A stretch of 64,000 nt of DNA from Bacteroidales bacterium UBA1176 (GCA_002311645.1 DBYW01000003.1:100814-164813), one strand, 5' to 3'. Positions 9,462 through 18,402 are shown, numbered from the stretch's first letter. The notes: generated by a model not told the origin, from the sequence alone. A program made the numbers and translations.

Positions 9462-12275
9462 CTACCTGATAATGGTTAGGGAACCGTTATAGTTCACGGT
9501 CTTGGCCTTCCCTTTATAGTAGAAACTGTAGTAGTAGACACCGTCTGAGAGGCCGCTGCCATCGAACACCTGTTGGCCGCGTATGACTTGGCCATCCTTG
9601 GCGAAGGTGTCGTAGTTGTGAGCCTCGTACACCTTTTTGCCCCATCGGTCATAGATAAGCAGTTTGTTGTTGCGGTAGCGATCCGGATCCTCGGCGTTGA
9701 TGCTCGTATTCAGGTTCTCAATGGCGAACACGTCATTAATGTTGTCTCCGTTCGGCGTGATCACATTCGGAAACACAAGGTCTTGTTCAATCACCACGGT
9801 ATGGGTAATCTCGCTAAAGCATCCAGCCTCCGTTTCCACACGGAATGTCACATTATAGTCGCCCCAGCTGCCGAAAGTGTGCTGCGGATGGATGGAACTG
9901 GAATCGACAGTCCCGTCGTCGAAATTCCAGAAGAAAGACGTTCCGGGTTCACTCATCACCTGAGAGTCCGTATAGCTATGGAAGTTCACCACGCCGCCTG
10001 TCTCGCTCATCAGAGAGATGTCAGGATCAGCCACAAACTCGGCAATAGGCTGGGAGTTCACCACGAAATAATTCCACCTGATGACAGAATCCACACAGCC
10101 GTCCGCCGTGGTCGATTTCAGGAACACATGGTAGGTGCCGGGTTCATCAATCACAAATGAGGGTGCATCCAGCAATGAGCTGTAGGCCAGGCTGCCGTCA
10201 AGTCGAAGGATCATCCACTCATACTGTGCGCCGGCAGGCGTGGAGTTGTTTGTAAAGCGGATGGTGACAGGCGAGCAGCCCACCGTGTCGCTGATATCGA
10301 AGTCCAGAACCGGGGATTCGAACACGCCCACGTGGATAGTGTCGCCGCCGCGGCAGGTCAAGGTGCCGTCGGCATTGGTGGTCTCCACGTTCAGGATATA
10401 AGTGCCTTCGGTGAGCACCAGGATTTCCTCGGTTTCATCGCCCGTATTCCATTGATAAATCGTGTTCGGCTCATTATAGTCGGCGGTCAGCGTGATCATG
10501 TCGCCGTGGCAGATGTCGAAGTCAGGACCGAGGTCGGGTTTCGGGGCGGGAGTTACTTCAAGGATGGCCGTAGTGTCATAGTGGCAGCCGTACTCATCGA
10601 ACACGCGCACGATGTAAGTGAGCGTACCTGTGGAATCGGGCACCACGAAGTCGCCGTCGGCACCGGGACCGATCAAGGCAGTGGAGTCAACCAACACTTG
10701 ATAGGACCAGTCTTGCGGAAGCAGCGAAGGATCGAGGGCCATTTCCCATTCAGTCACAAAACCATTGTCGGCGCTCCATCCGTCGATCACAGTAACAGCC
10801 CATGTGCCGTTCATCGGACATCCGATCAGAGAGGAGAAGGTTTCGTCAGGATGATAGACTTGCGTCATGGCAGCCACGTTGGTAGAGTCTACCCTATTGT
10901 TGTGGATATTCACAGACTCGTACACATGTCCCTGTCCGGCTGCGTATTGGTAGCCATTCATCGCATTGTCGGACCAGCAGTAGTTCCACGGTGTGCCCAT
11001 CGGCGTCGGGGTGCAGCCGCCGCCCGAGTCGTCCACGGGGACTCCGAAATACGCGCTGCTTGTCACGCCCGTTGTGACAGCCCATCCCCATGGCAACGGA
11101 ATGGTACCGGCACAATTGGCGGCACCCGAAGAGCCGTATTTCCTCATAATCTTGGCCATCTGTCCGTTAGGGCAGGTGAGGCCGATGAAAATATCACCGA
11201 TATAGGAGTGTTCCAACTTGATGCGCACATAAAGAATGTCGGCGGCGCTTTGGATGGTGGCGGACGGGGCGAATGCCGTGAAAGTCACGGGTGACTGGTA
11301 GGCACAGCCGTGTCCGCAGTCGATGCCGTCGGGGAGGAATATGGTGTCGCACACCTTGAGGGTCGTCAGCTGTTCGCTACCCACGGTGTCCACTTGCACG
11401 GTCGAGATGTTGTCGTAACCCGTGGAGATGTTGAGCGTGCTTCCGGCGCAGACTTCCGGCAAGGCACTCAAACCGCGAATCGGGTTCTGTGAGGTGCGCA
11501 CACGGAAGATGTAAGGCATCATCGTCTTGCAACCGGCGCTGTCCTCAATACTGATGGAAACGTCATATCCGCGGCCGGGGGTGAAATAGTAGTCCAGAGT
11601 GGACATCCCTGTGCCGGTGAGCGTCTCAAGCCCCATGTCCCAAGTGAACACGGAGGATTGGTCGTTCTGGTTGTAGCTGAAGTTATTGTCCGGATAGATG
11701 CCGTACATTACCAGATGCGCCGTATCGTACGGACAGAGGTCTATATAGAAGAAGCCGTCGGCATCCTGCATGGGATAGTGCGAAGACAACAGGGAGTCAA
11801 GGCCGATTTCCACACGTTGGCATGGCGCCACGCAACTGGTTTGAATCACGAAGCCCGAGCCATGGTTGGCTCCATCGGTGACAAACTTGATGGTGACGGC
11901 GCCGGAAGAATTGCTGACTGTGGCCGCTAATACGATGTTGGTGGCGGAGATGTTGGCCACCAAGTCATTGTTGAGCATGCCCAACAACGGAGCCTGCTCG
12001 TTAAGGCCGTCGTAGACGAACAGCGTGTCGGATGGGTCGATGTCGAAGTCGGCCATCACGATGCTGATCTGCACGCAAGCCGCATTAGGGTTGTTGGAGT
12101 GGAGCGTGAGCTTGTCATTGCGGTTGGCGGTATAGTCACCATTAAGGCCGCCGCAGTCATAAACCACGAAATCGCAGCCTGTGCGGTCCATGGAGTCCAC
12201 CATCGTGACGACTGTCTGCGCATTCATGCCCATCACAGCACAAATGAGTGTCAAAATCAAGAATAGCTTTTTCAT
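9462..12275 (-). CDS. Large T9SS cargo adhesin-like protein, tandem paralogue
   Basis: This 937-residue secreted protein has the same architecture as its downstream neighbour: signal peptide (MKKLFLILTLICAVMGMNAQ), CUB-like domain (CDFVVYDCGG, DTLFVYDGLNEQ), P-like domain (IKLEHSYIGDIFIGLTCPNG, TWAVTVIDGWSADNGFVTEW), PKD-like domains (FFWNFDDGTVDSSSIHPQHT), and a C-terminal type B T9SS sorting domain almost identical to that of the paralogue. Divergence is concentrated in the middle loops, as expected after duplication with variation of surface-exposed parts. It lies 31 bp after a small secreted-protein gene and probably shares its promoter. No enzymatic motif is seen. Confidence 0.9.
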   Translation of the reverse strand: MKKLFLILTLICAVMGMNAQTVVTMVDSMDRTGCDFVVYDCGGLNGDYTANRNDKLTLHSNNPNAACVQISIVMADFDIDPSDTLFVYDGLNEQAPLLGMLNNDLVANISATNIVLAATVSNSSGAVTIKFVTDGANHGSGFVIQTSCVAPCQRVEIGLDSLLSSHYPMQDADGFFYIDLCPYDTAHLVMYGIYPDNNFSYNQNDQSSVFTWDMGLETLTGTGMSTLDYYFTPGRGYDVSISIEDSAGCKTMMPYIFRVRTSQNPIRGLSALPEVCAGSTLNISTGYDNISTVQVDTVGSEQLTTLKVCDTIFLPDGIDCGHGCAYQSPVTFTAFAPSATIQSAADILYVRIKLEHSYIGDIFIGLTCPNGQMAKIMRKYGSSGAANCAGTIPLPWGWAVTTGVTSSAYFGVPVDDSGGGCTPTPMGTPWNYCWSDNAMNGYQYAAGQGHVYESVNIHNNRVDSTNVAAMTQVYHPDETFSSLIGCPMNGTWAVTVIDGWSADNGFVTEWEMALDPSLLPQDWSYQVLVDSTALIGPGADGDFVVPDSTGTLTYIVRVFDEYGCHYDTTAILEVTPAPKPDLGPDFDICHGDMITLTADYNEPNTIYQWNTGDETEEILVLTEGTYILNVETTNADGTLTCRGGDTIHVGVFESPVLDFDISDTVGCSPVTIRFTNNSTPAGAQYEWMILRLDGSLAYSSLLDAPSFVIDEPGTYHVFLKSTTADGCVDSVIRWNYFVVNSQPIAEFVADPDISLMSETGGVVNFHSYTDSQVMSEPGTSFFWNFDDGTVDSSSIHPQHTFGSWGDYNVTFRVETEAGCFSEITHTVVIEQDLVFPNVITPNGDNINDVFAIENLNTSINAEDPDRYRNNKLLIYDRWGKKVYEAHNYDTFAKDGQVIRGQQVFDGSGLSDGVYYYSFYYKGKAKTVNYNGSLTIIR

Positions 12276-12306
12276 ATTGGAAAATATTTTTTAGCGAGGT
12301 GAGAAA

Positions 12307-12762
12307 TTATTGAAGACCGTATTGTTTCAGGTAAGCATCTTGGTTTCTTTCGAAATTCTGCTTTGACAGCACGATGATGTACGTTCCCGTGTTGCCCAAA
12401 CGATAGACGTTCTGCTTGACGGGATCCTGTTCCAGGTTGTAGTCGTACCGGTTGATGCAGCCACGCGAGATGATGGCCTGGTAGTCGCAAGTCTTGCCGG
12501 CCTTGACGTAGTTCCTCAGGTCACCTTTCATCTGGTAGGTGCCTTCCTCTTCCGTCAGCTTCGCGGCAAAATAGCAATAGTGGACCAAGTTGCAGTTCTC
12601 CCGCACCAGTTGGGCAGGATTGTTAACCCTGAGATCGTTGATCTGGGCTTCGGTCAGCACTTCGTTCAACATGGGGTCGATGTAAATTTCCGTCTGTTGT
12701 TTCTGTGCATGCAAGCCGGCTGCAAAAACCATCAAGGTGAAGAATAAGGCGATTCTTTTCAT
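12307..12762 (-). CDS. Small secreted protein upstream of the adhesin genes
   Basis: This 151-residue protein has a clear signal peptide (MKRIALFFTLMVFAAGLHAQ). The mature part (~131 residues) contains four cysteines (in ENCNLVHYC, KTCDY and RGCINR) that could form disulfides, and it ends in a basic/aromatic helix. I do not recognise the family. The promoter is about 50 bp upstream, and the large T9SS protein gene follows by 31 bp, so the two are probably co-transcribed. A periplasmic or surface partner of the adhesin is possible but unproven. Confidence 0.75.
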   Translation of the reverse strand: MKRIALFFTLMVFAAGLHAQKQQTEIYIDPMLNEVLTEAQINDLRVNNPAQLVRENCNLVHYCYFAAKLTEEEGTYQMKGDLRNYVKAGKTCDYQAIISRGCINRYDYNLEQDPVKQNVYRLGNTGTYIIVLSKQNFERNQDAYLKQYGLQ

Positions 12763-12811
12763 ATCCGAGTTTTTTTTCAAGTTAATATTCAATATCAATT
12801 TTTTAAGGTTG

Positions 12812-12819
12812 CAAAGATA
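12812..12819 (-). promoter_or_regulatory. -7 element of the small secreted protein-adhesin operon
   Basis: The complement reads TATCTTTG, 50 bp upstream of the start codon. Confidence 0.6.
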
Positions 12820-12993
12820 ACATTTATATCTTTACAATCAAAATGCCTTCGTCTTTTTTTTTCAACATATAGATGCATAAACAGACGATTTTGCTACAAA
12901 AAAAACAAAAAAAAGAAGGTGTTACAACAAGCTGTAAAACAGCTGTTTAGAATTCATGATTCCCGACAAATTACGTCAAAAGGTTCAAGGCGT

Positions 12994-14616
12994 TTACCTT
13001 TTCACCACTTTTTTGACCGCGTAAATCCCGTTCTGTCCCATTATCTTCAAGACATACAGGCCATTGGGGAGATTATCAATAGGAATCACACAGGAATCAT
13101 GGCCGCCGGGAGTTTCAACATGCACCATTTGCCCCATAATATTGTATAATTCAACTCGTTGCAAATCCGCACCCTTTACAGTCAGTTGATCAGTGGCAGG
13201 ATTAGGATATACCGTCACAGATTCCGATTCATATTCATCGACGCCCACCACAGGCAAGAAATGTACATGGAAGGTAAGTCGATCGCCTTGCTCCTGAATG
13301 TCCGTAATCTCAAAACTCACCTCTGGTGTTCCATCCGTGAGATAGGGATGGGGGTTCGTGGTGGGGCCAAAGGATGTTCGCCCGTTGGCCGCACTGAAAT
13401 TGGCAGAAGACACATCGCCATTGATCGTATCGATTTCACTATAGGGGCGGAAAATCCAATATTGATGCGCCTTCGTGTGGAAGTCAAAGAAACCGTTGGC
13501 ATACATGCCCCAATAGTCTGTTCCTATCGTGTCGCACCAGCGACCGATTAACATTCCGGTTCCAGGGATAATCTCGTCGAAGAGGTCGTTTTTGTTGCGG
13601 TATTCAAACGTGAACCATTGTGTCGAGTCGATGGCAGACTTGATATAGTAACAATTCTGGGCGGTTCCCGAGGCATTGCTCAACAGTGTGTAGGTACCGT
13701 CCTCTGTAATCTGCACAGGTTCGTCAACAAGCCCCAAATACTTGGATTTCAGTATCGTGCTAATCTGTTGGTGCGACATGCTGGAGCACATCAGATCCCA
13801 CGACCCCGCCGGACTCACATACCCGTAGTTCATGTAATGGTACAAGTCGGGCAGTCCCAGCGAGTGGCCCATCTCGTGGCAGAACACCGTCGCCGTGAAA
13901 TAGTTCTGAGCCCCTTCAAACTCAAAGTTGAAGGTGTTGGGTCGTTTGCCGTTGACCCTGACGGGATAGTCAATGGAATCATGCGGGAAAAACTCCATGT
14001 GCGGCCACAGCAAGGAGGCCCAAGCGCCGACACCTCCCTTGACAATGAAGCTAATATTGTCGATGTCGCCGTCGTCATTGCCGTCAAGGTTGACATTTGC
14101 GTTCACCAAGCCATGGTCGTTGACGTACGTCAAGACTTCGGCAAGCAGTTCAGCCTCGCGCATGGAAACCCCCATCAAGGGCAGTTCGCCTTGATAGCCA
14201 ATGGGATTGGCGGCGCTATAGGGCTGGTAATAGCCTCGTGGATGCTGAGTTGCATACGAGACAATCTGCCCTTGTTGTATCTGGTCGGCATAGACCGTGT
14301 TATAATATATCTGGCCGTATGTTGCCTGTTTATAGTAGTTGTAGACACTGTAATAATCCTGAGCCTTGCCATTGAACATCGTGTCGATATCGGCAAAACT
14401 GTGGTCTATTTCAGGGTCATCGGCGAAGCGTAAGAAGATGACAAGGTTGGTGAGATCCGTGTGGTCGCGGGTGCTCAGCTTGAAGCCGTTAGGGGCATAG
14501 CGATACGCGGACTGGCCCTGCGAATCCTGCATGTTTGCGTCCTGGTTTTGGGCGGACAGTCCCATCGAAAAGCCTATCAGAAGAGTAATTGCCAGAAAGA
14601 AGTATGTATGTTTCAT
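12994..14616 (-). CDS. M6-family (immune inhibitor A-like) metalloprotease with T9SS type A sorting domain
   Basis: This 540-residue secreted zinc protease starts with a signal peptide (MKHTYFFLAITLLIGFSMGL). The catalytic motif HEMGHSLGLPDLYH (about 247-260) contains both zinc histidines, the catalytic Glu and the downstream Asp typical of M6 peptidases. NANVNLDGNDDGDIDNISFI (about 172-191) is a putative calcium-binding loop. The C-terminal ~75 residues (VDEYESESVTVYPNPATDQL through the basic end KKVVKR) form a type A sorting domain. It probably degrades extracellular proteins. The ATG at 14616 is chosen because it opens the signal peptide; upstream codons run into a dispersed repeat. Confidence 0.92.
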   Translation of the reverse strand: MKHTYFFLAITLLIGFSMGLSAQNQDANMQDSQGQSAYRYAPNGFKLSTRDHTDLTNLVIFLRFADDPEIDHSFADIDTMFNGKAQDYYSVYNYYKQATYGQIYYNTVYADQIQQGQIVSYATQHPRGYYQPYSAANPIGYQGELPLMGVSMREAELLAEVLTYVNDHGLVNANVNLDGNDDGDIDNISFIVKGGVGAWASLLWPHMEFFPHDSIDYPVRVNGKRPNTFNFEFEGAQNYFTATVFCHEMGHSLGLPDLYHYMNYGYVSPAGSWDLMCSSMSHQQISTILKSKYLGLVDEPVQITEDGTYTLLSNASGTAQNCYYIKSAIDSTQWFTFEYRNKNDLFDEIIPGTGMLIGRWCDTIGTDYWGMYANGFFDFHTKAHQYWIFRPYSEIDTINGDVSSANFSAANGRTSFGPTTNPHPYLTDGTPEVSFEITDIQEQGDRLTFHVHFLPVVGVDEYESESVTVYPNPATDQLTVKGADLQRVELYNIMGQMVHVETPGGHDSCVIPIDNLPNGLYVLKIMGQNGIYAVKKVVKR

Positions 14617-14646
14617 CGGATTATTTTTTTTCGTTATTCGAGCCCA

Positions 14647-14654
14647 CAAAAATA
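14647..14654 (-). promoter_or_regulatory. -7 element of the M6 protease gene
   Basis: The complement reads TATTTTTG, about 30 bp upstream of the start at 14616. Confidence 0.55.
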
Positions 14655-14670
14655 CATAAAATTTGGGTGT

Positions 14671-14697
14671 TATATACCTGATAGCACAAATCAAGGC
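14671..14697 (+). repeat. Copy 1 of a dispersed TGATGGCACAAA-type repeat
   Basis: It reads TATATACCTGATAGCACAAA followed by TCAAGGC. It is a direct-orientation relative of the copy at 23651 and an inverted relative of those at 14761-14831 and 14908-14930. It marks the left edge of the accessory island. Confidence 0.6.
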
Positions 14698-14760
14698 TTC
14701 TGCATCATTTTTTTGATTTGGGCGTGCCGGCGCGGGAGTCGGCATCCAAGATGCATGAAA

Positions 14761-14831
14761 CTTGCTCGCCGCGAAAGGGAGACGTTGGAAAAATGTGGCG
14801 TTTATCCCAGCCTGGTGCCATCATGTATATA
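14761..14831 (-). repeat. Copy 2 (inverted) of the dispersed TGATGGCACAAA-type repeat
   Basis: Read on the minus strand it begins TATATACATGATGGCACCAG and, about 40 bp on, contains GTCTCCCTTTCGCGGCGAG. The copy at 23651 has the same two blocks in the same order. Confidence 0.6.
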
Positions 14832-14907
14832 ACCACCTAATATTATTACTCCGTTTAGAAAAATATGCCGTCAATAATTCTTCGTGATTATACATACTTG
14901 AAAAATT

Positions 14908-14930
14908 TGGTTTGTGCCATCATGTATATA
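14908..14930 (-). repeat. Copy 3 (inverted, short) of the dispersed repeat
   Basis: The minus strand reads TATATACATGATGGCACAAA. Only the first block of the repeat is present. Confidence 0.55.
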
Positions 14931-15232
14931 AGTACCCTTTTTTTTTAGTTTACCAAAATTATTTTTACCAATTTATCCAAAAATACCAAAATCTTTATTT
15001 TCGATTCATCCAAAAATACGTGTTTTCGAGAGCTACATCACTGTCCGAACACCTATCTGTTTTTTTTAGGAAGTTGTATATTCCGATATCACATTTTTCG
15101 GATGAAAGGACAAGAAAAAGTCACATTTTCGGTATTGTTTTTATGGCTTTTTTCACATTTTCGGAGATTCGGCGGGTGTGTTGGTTGTGCTTGCGCAGCT
15201 GCTCCTCCGGCTGCGCATAGACACCCCACTGT

Positions 15233-15556
15233 CTATAGCAGTGACAACTTGAACAGAAACTGTTCACTCGTTGTAGTTAAAGGTTTGTTGGGATCCCATT
15301 CCAGTCCCTCCAACTCTCTCCCATCCACAACCCTGTTCTCCGCAAACGCATACGTGCTGTTCCACGGGAACTTGGCGGCCAGCGGGTCCACGCTCCAGAA
15401 CCGTCCGATGCGGGTGTCGTGCATGCGGTACTCGAAGGTGTGCAGAGCCCCTTCTCCAAACACCTCATTATCAGCCTCCTGCCCGTTGAAGAAGTACCGG
15501 TAACCCCCCGTATAGGAGCGGGGATGCTGAAGCGGGTATGTGGCGGTGTGGATCAT
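15233..15556 (-). CDS. Headless RHS core fragment, 107 residues
   Basis: This short protein consists of a head (MIHTATYP) and the RHS-associated core region: GGYRYFFNGQEADNEVFG, then RMHDTRIGRFWSVDPLAAKF and a FAENRVVDGRELEG end, with only about 20 variable residues after it. Normal RHS proteins have thousands of residues of YD repeats before the core; none are here. The start codon directly follows TCTTCGCGCC, as in the neighbouring module. The stretch from the head to the core is nearly identical in DNA to 16680-16775. It may be an orphan tip cassette or a decayed copy. No signal peptide is seen. Confidence 0.65.
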   Translation of the reverse strand: MIHTATYPLQHPRSYTGGYRYFFNGQEADNEVFGEGALHTFEYRMHDTRIGRFWSVDPLAAKFPWNSTYAFAENRVVDGRELEGLEWDPNKPLTTTSEQFLFKLSLL

Positions 15557-15569
15557 GGCGCGAAGATTG
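15554..15569 (-). promoter_or_regulatory. Start module (promoter-like box joined to ATG), copy 1
   Basis: The minus strand reads AATCTTCGCGCCATG, a relative of TATCTTCGCGCCATG in which the box ends 4 bases before the start codon. The transcript would be leaderless or nearly so. Confidence 0.5.
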
Positions 15570-15621
15570 AAATTATTTCGGAAAAAGAGTAAATTCTTGC
15601 ATAGGATAAACAAAAAAGGGA

Positions 15622-15825
15622 TCAAAATATTGAAATCGCGCAGCCAACTATGATAAAAAGGACAATAAAAACAATGTCTACAAGAAGCCCTATCACATAG
15701 TTTTCAAAATCGATGCTGGGTCCCCAGGTGGGTTCTCCCACTCCATTTAATTCATCACGCAAATTGGTTTTACAGCCCTTGAACAACCAACGGAAAAATG
15801 CTCCAATATTTACCAACCAATACAT
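15622..15825 (-). CDS. Small membrane protein next to an RHS tip gene, candidate immunity protein
   Basis: This 67-residue protein has an N-terminal hydrophobic helix (WLVNIGAFFRWLF) and a C-terminal transmembrane helix (VIGLLVDIVFIVLFIIVGCA). They are joined by a short polar loop. It begins 14 bp after the stop codon of the 311-residue RHS-core/tip gene on the same strand. In polymorphic toxin loci a small gene directly after the toxin is typically its immunity protein, so this is the candidate for that role. No family is recognised. Confidence 0.6.
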   Translation of the reverse strand: MYWLVNIGAFFRWLFKGCKTNLRDELNGVGEPTWGPSIDFENYVIGLLVDIVFIVLFIIVGCAISIF

Positions 15826-15839
15826 AATTTTCTAAATTA

Positions 15840-16775
15840 TTATTGTTTTGAACTATGGCTACTATTATCAGTTGGTTTTTCTATTTCTACGTGGTAATAC
15901 GAACTCCAAACAGAAATTCCTTGCAAAAACTTGGAGCTTTCTTCTAATGCTTGAAAATTTAGTTTGTTGACTTGGAACATCTGTCCTACTGCTGTCTGCC
16001 ATTTAAGATTAGGAGGGAGAACGCTCTGCTTAGGAAACGTCCCCAGCTCTTTACTCTTTTGCAGAAAATTATTATAGCCCAACAGTCCTTTCCCTGTATC
16101 AAAACCTGTTTCTAAAAATTTTGCAGAAAATTTAATTTCAAAAGTTAACATAGAGGGTGCAGTGTTTACTAGAGCGTCCATCCTTTGGATTGGAGTCACA
16201 GATGCACCTGCAATGGTTTTGTTAAAAACCATAGTATAAGGGGCGTTGATTAATTCATATCCATAATTAGTGAACCCTTTAATAAAGAACTGGCCAACAT
16301 TTTTCGCAGGCGAATCCAACCATAGCTCTAGTTGAGAGATCCGTTTAGGTACTTTTATCTCACCATTCTGATTGAAAGACCAGGAAACCATCTGTAGTTC
16401 AGTTGTGGTTAAATTTGGTTCAGCGAACCATTTTGGCGCCACATACGTGCTCTGTCTTGCATTGAAATATCTGAAAGGCACCCCGTCTGACGTATAGCCG
16501 ATAGTGTTCTCTATCCCTTCCAGTCCGTCGACATCAACGAGCAACATAGGCGAGCAACTGGCGAATTGGAACGGTGTGAGCATAGGGTAGTCTTTCGTAA
16601 GCGGATCAACTCCCCAGAACCTTGCAATACGAGTGTCATACATACGGAATCCATAGTTCTGAAATACACCTTTCCCAAACACCTCATTATCAGCCTCCTG
16701 CCCGTTGAAGAAGTACCGATACCCCCCCATAGCGGAAAGAGTGGATTTTGGCGGGTATGTGGCGGTGCGGTTCAT
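15840..16775 (-). CDS. Headless RHS core with variable C-terminal tip, toxin candidate
   Basis: This 311-residue protein begins MNRTATYPPKST, then has the core GGYRYFFNGQEADNEVFG (17-34) and FRMYDTRIARFWGVDPLTKD (about 43-62). LVDVDGLEG lies near residue 88. After the core comes a ~220-residue unique tip with no motif I recognise. In RHS polymorphic toxins the segment after the core is the toxin domain. The protein lacks the YD-repeat shell and any secretion signal, so it is either a stored tip cassette or a chromosomal remnant. Its start codon is preceded by TATCTTCGCGCC, and a small membrane-protein gene follows by 14 bp. Confidence 0.72.
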   Translation of the reverse strand: MNRTATYPPKSTLSAMGGYRYFFNGQEADNEVFGKGVFQNYGFRMYDTRIARFWGVDPLTKDYPMLTPFQFASCSPMLLVDVDGLEGIENTIGYTSDGVPFRYFNARQSTYVAPKWFAEPNLTTTELQMVSWSFNQNGEIKVPKRISQLELWLDSPAKNVGQFFIKGFTNYGYELINAPYTMVFNKTIAGASVTPIQRMDALVNTAPSMLTFEIKFSAKFLETGFDTGKGLLGYNNFLQKSKELGTFPKQSVLPPNLKWQTAVGQMFQVNKLNFQALEESSKFLQGISVWSSYYHVEIEKPTDNSSHSSKQ

Positions 16776-16787
16776 GGCGCGAAGATA
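16773..16787 (-). promoter_or_regulatory. Start module (promoter-like box joined to ATG), copy 2
   Basis: The minus strand reads TATCTTCGCGCCATG; the box is a TAnnTTTG variant with TTCG. Confidence 0.55.
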
Positions 16788-16800
16788 GGATTTTTTTGGG

Positions 16801-16823
16801 TTTTGACGACAACATGGAACAAC
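16801..16823 (-). repeat. GTTGTCGTC repeat, copy 1
   Basis: The minus strand contains GTTGTTCCATGTTGTCGTC followed by AAAA. It lies directly after the stop codon of the 440-residue OmpA-like gene and just before the RHS start module. Confidence 0.6.
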
Positions 16824-16825
16824 CT

Positions 16826-18148
16826 TTACTTATAATCATACGCCTCAATTTCAAACACAAAAGTATCTTCCCCTTCGGGCAAATCGTAGAAATGCACCAT
16901 CACATCTGGCGTTTGCTGGATATTTCTTCTCGTCAAATCTTCTTCGTATAACATAATGATGTCGTTGACGCACTGTTGCGCTTCTGTTTTCGTACGTGTC
17001 GGTTTTCCCACAAGGATGTCAATGCGATGGAAACCGCGCTTGCTGTTTGAAAAAAAAGAGACCATCTGCTTTTTCTGTCGGTTGTTCAACTTCGGTTGGC
17101 GAGAAACGAACGCCATCTTGACAGAATACTCCATATTCTCCAACCGAACCGTGTCACAGCCTGATTCCATACGGGCATAATACTGTTTCTCCAAGGAATA
17201 ATAGTTTCTATCTATCACCTTCAATATAAAGGAATAATTTGTGTCCGCTTTATGGTGAAAGCATTTGGAACTGTCCAGATGGAAGACTGCTCCCGTATTG
17301 TCCAGCACCAACATCTCGGAAGGGGTTACTTCTGCTCCAAATTTGTCAAAAAAGCGGAAGCAAAACTCCTTTTGTGGATGTGTTACAGTTGACAAAAAGT
17401 TATCGGCAACCGTCACCGTAATGCGACTGTTGTATTTCATCGCCTTGAATTTTTCATTGGCGGGGAGATTACGTATAAATTCCTCGTCCAAAATGTCCTT
17501 GAAATGAAAATATTGGTCGAATTCCTCCGGGTATAATATTTGATAAGGTTCAAAAGGATGCATAAGGATCTCAATCTTTGACGAATCTACACCATATTGT
17601 ACCAATATGTTTTTCACGCAATTTATTCTTTGTTCGCACAGTGCTTGGTCTTCTGAATGGCAAAAAGTATTCAGCTGTATGGTATAATCTCTGGATTTTT
17701 GAATGTATCCCAACCACAAGACAGGGTCTGTATAAATAGCGTTGAAATTTGTGTCGGGAACGAGGCTGGCACTGTCGAAAAAGAACATTGGCAGCTGCGG
17801 TTCTGAAAAAATGTAGTTCATTTTAACTTGAACAGTTGTATCAGATAAGGTCTTTGGCATCTTTAAGTCAAAGATTCTGTCATAATAGTGGAATTTGTGC
17901 ACTCTGATTCTGAATGTGTGGTCTATGGCATTGTCCAACACAAAGTGTGCGACATGGGTTTCATCAAAAGAGGGGAGAACAATGGAGTCGTCGATATAAA
18001 CACTATAGTTTGTAACACTCTCTTCTGTCAAAGAGTCTGTGACAAATAAAGTTAATTTAATCGATTGTGTTCTTGCAATATTCGGCAATATCAACAAGAT
18101 ACATAATCCAATCCACACAAAGATATTATTGTTTTGACTCTTGCTCAT
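16826..18148 (-). CDS. Secreted protein with divergent OmpA-like domain
   Basis: This 440-residue protein opens with a signal peptide, MSKSQNNNIFVWIGL followed by CILLILPNIARTQS. That segment is identical, apart from one Lys/Arg change, to the start of the gene at 21509. After a beta-rich N-terminal region, residues ~140-250 resemble an OmpA C-terminal fold (FFFDSASLVPDTN, then VKNILVQYGVDSSKIE, then MKYNSRITVTV). The Asp and Arg that bind peptidoglycan are not clearly conserved. The C-terminal third is unassigned. The ATG at 18148 is chosen over an upstream GTG because it matches the paralogue. The 72-residue gene lies 35 bp upstream on the same strand. Confidence 0.75.
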   Translation of the reverse strand: MSKSQNNNIFVWIGLCILLILPNIARTQSIKLTLFVTDSLTEESVTNYSVYIDDSIVLPSFDETHVAHFVLDNAIDHTFRIRVHKFHYYDRIFDLKMPKTLSDTTVQVKMNYIFSEPQLPMFFFDSASLVPDTNFNAIYTDPVLWLGYIQKSRDYTIQLNTFCHSEDQALCEQRINCVKNILVQYGVDSSKIEILMHPFEPYQILYPEEFDQYFHFKDILDEEFIRNLPANEKFKAMKYNSRITVTVADNFLSTVTHPQKEFCFRFFDKFGAEVTPSEMLVLDNTGAVFHLDSSKCFHHKADTNYSFILKVIDRNYYSLEKQYYARMESGCDTVRLENMEYSVKMAFVSRQPKLNNRQKKQMVSFFSNSKRGFHRIDILVGKPTRTKTEAQQCVNDIIMLYEEDLTRRNIQQTPDVMVHFYDLPEGEDTFVFEIEAYDYK

Positions 18149-18183
18149 CTTATTGTTGTTCGTTCTTTCTGCTGTCACTTGTA

Positions 18184-18402
18184 CTATTCATTTCTGTAGG
18201 CTATTTCCCATTGTTTAGGTTCATCATCTATATTTAAGAATTCACCACGATAGAATAGCGTCCATAATGGCTCGTCTGGAAAATCATTCATTATCAAAAA
18301 GCAATCTTTTGTGGAATGATCTTCACAAACATATATTCTTTTGTTTGTCACCAGTGGAAACCATTCAATTTGTTCTTTTAAAACATCTGAAATATTCATC
18401 AT
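18184..18402 (-). CDS. Small cytoplasmic protein of unknown function
   Basis: This 72-residue acidic protein (MMNISDVLKEQIEWFPLVTN start) is rich in aromatics and Asp/Glu and has no signal or membrane helix. Its size, composition and place next to tip and immunity genes suggest an orphan immunity protein, but no family is recognised. It could be co-transcribed with the OmpA-like gene 35 bp downstream. A start module (18421-18435) lies just upstream; its own ATG opens only a 3-codon reading frame (MYP stop). Confidence 0.55.
   Translation of the reverse strand: MMNISDVLKEQIEWFPLVTNKRIYVCEDHSTKDCFLIMNDFPDEPLWTLFYRGEFLNIDDEPKQWEIAYRNE

Larger units (their letters stand above)
14617..15232. other. 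Gene-free left border of the accessory island
   Basis: No convincing gene is present. From 14830 the sequence becomes very AT-rich with simple repeats (several ACCAA and CCAAAAATAC blocks). It contains three of the island-edge repeats. It also has three TCACATTTTTCGG or TCACATTTTCGG boxes (15088, 15120 and 15151), the last followed by ATTCGGCGGGTGTGTTG. The same box pair followed by the same tail occurs inverted at 22140-22206. Confidence 0.6.

Noticed and set aside
14912..15503. Plus-strand open frames in the island's left border
   Set aside because: They come from AT-rich repeats and the antisense of the RHS core; no domain or start context supports them.
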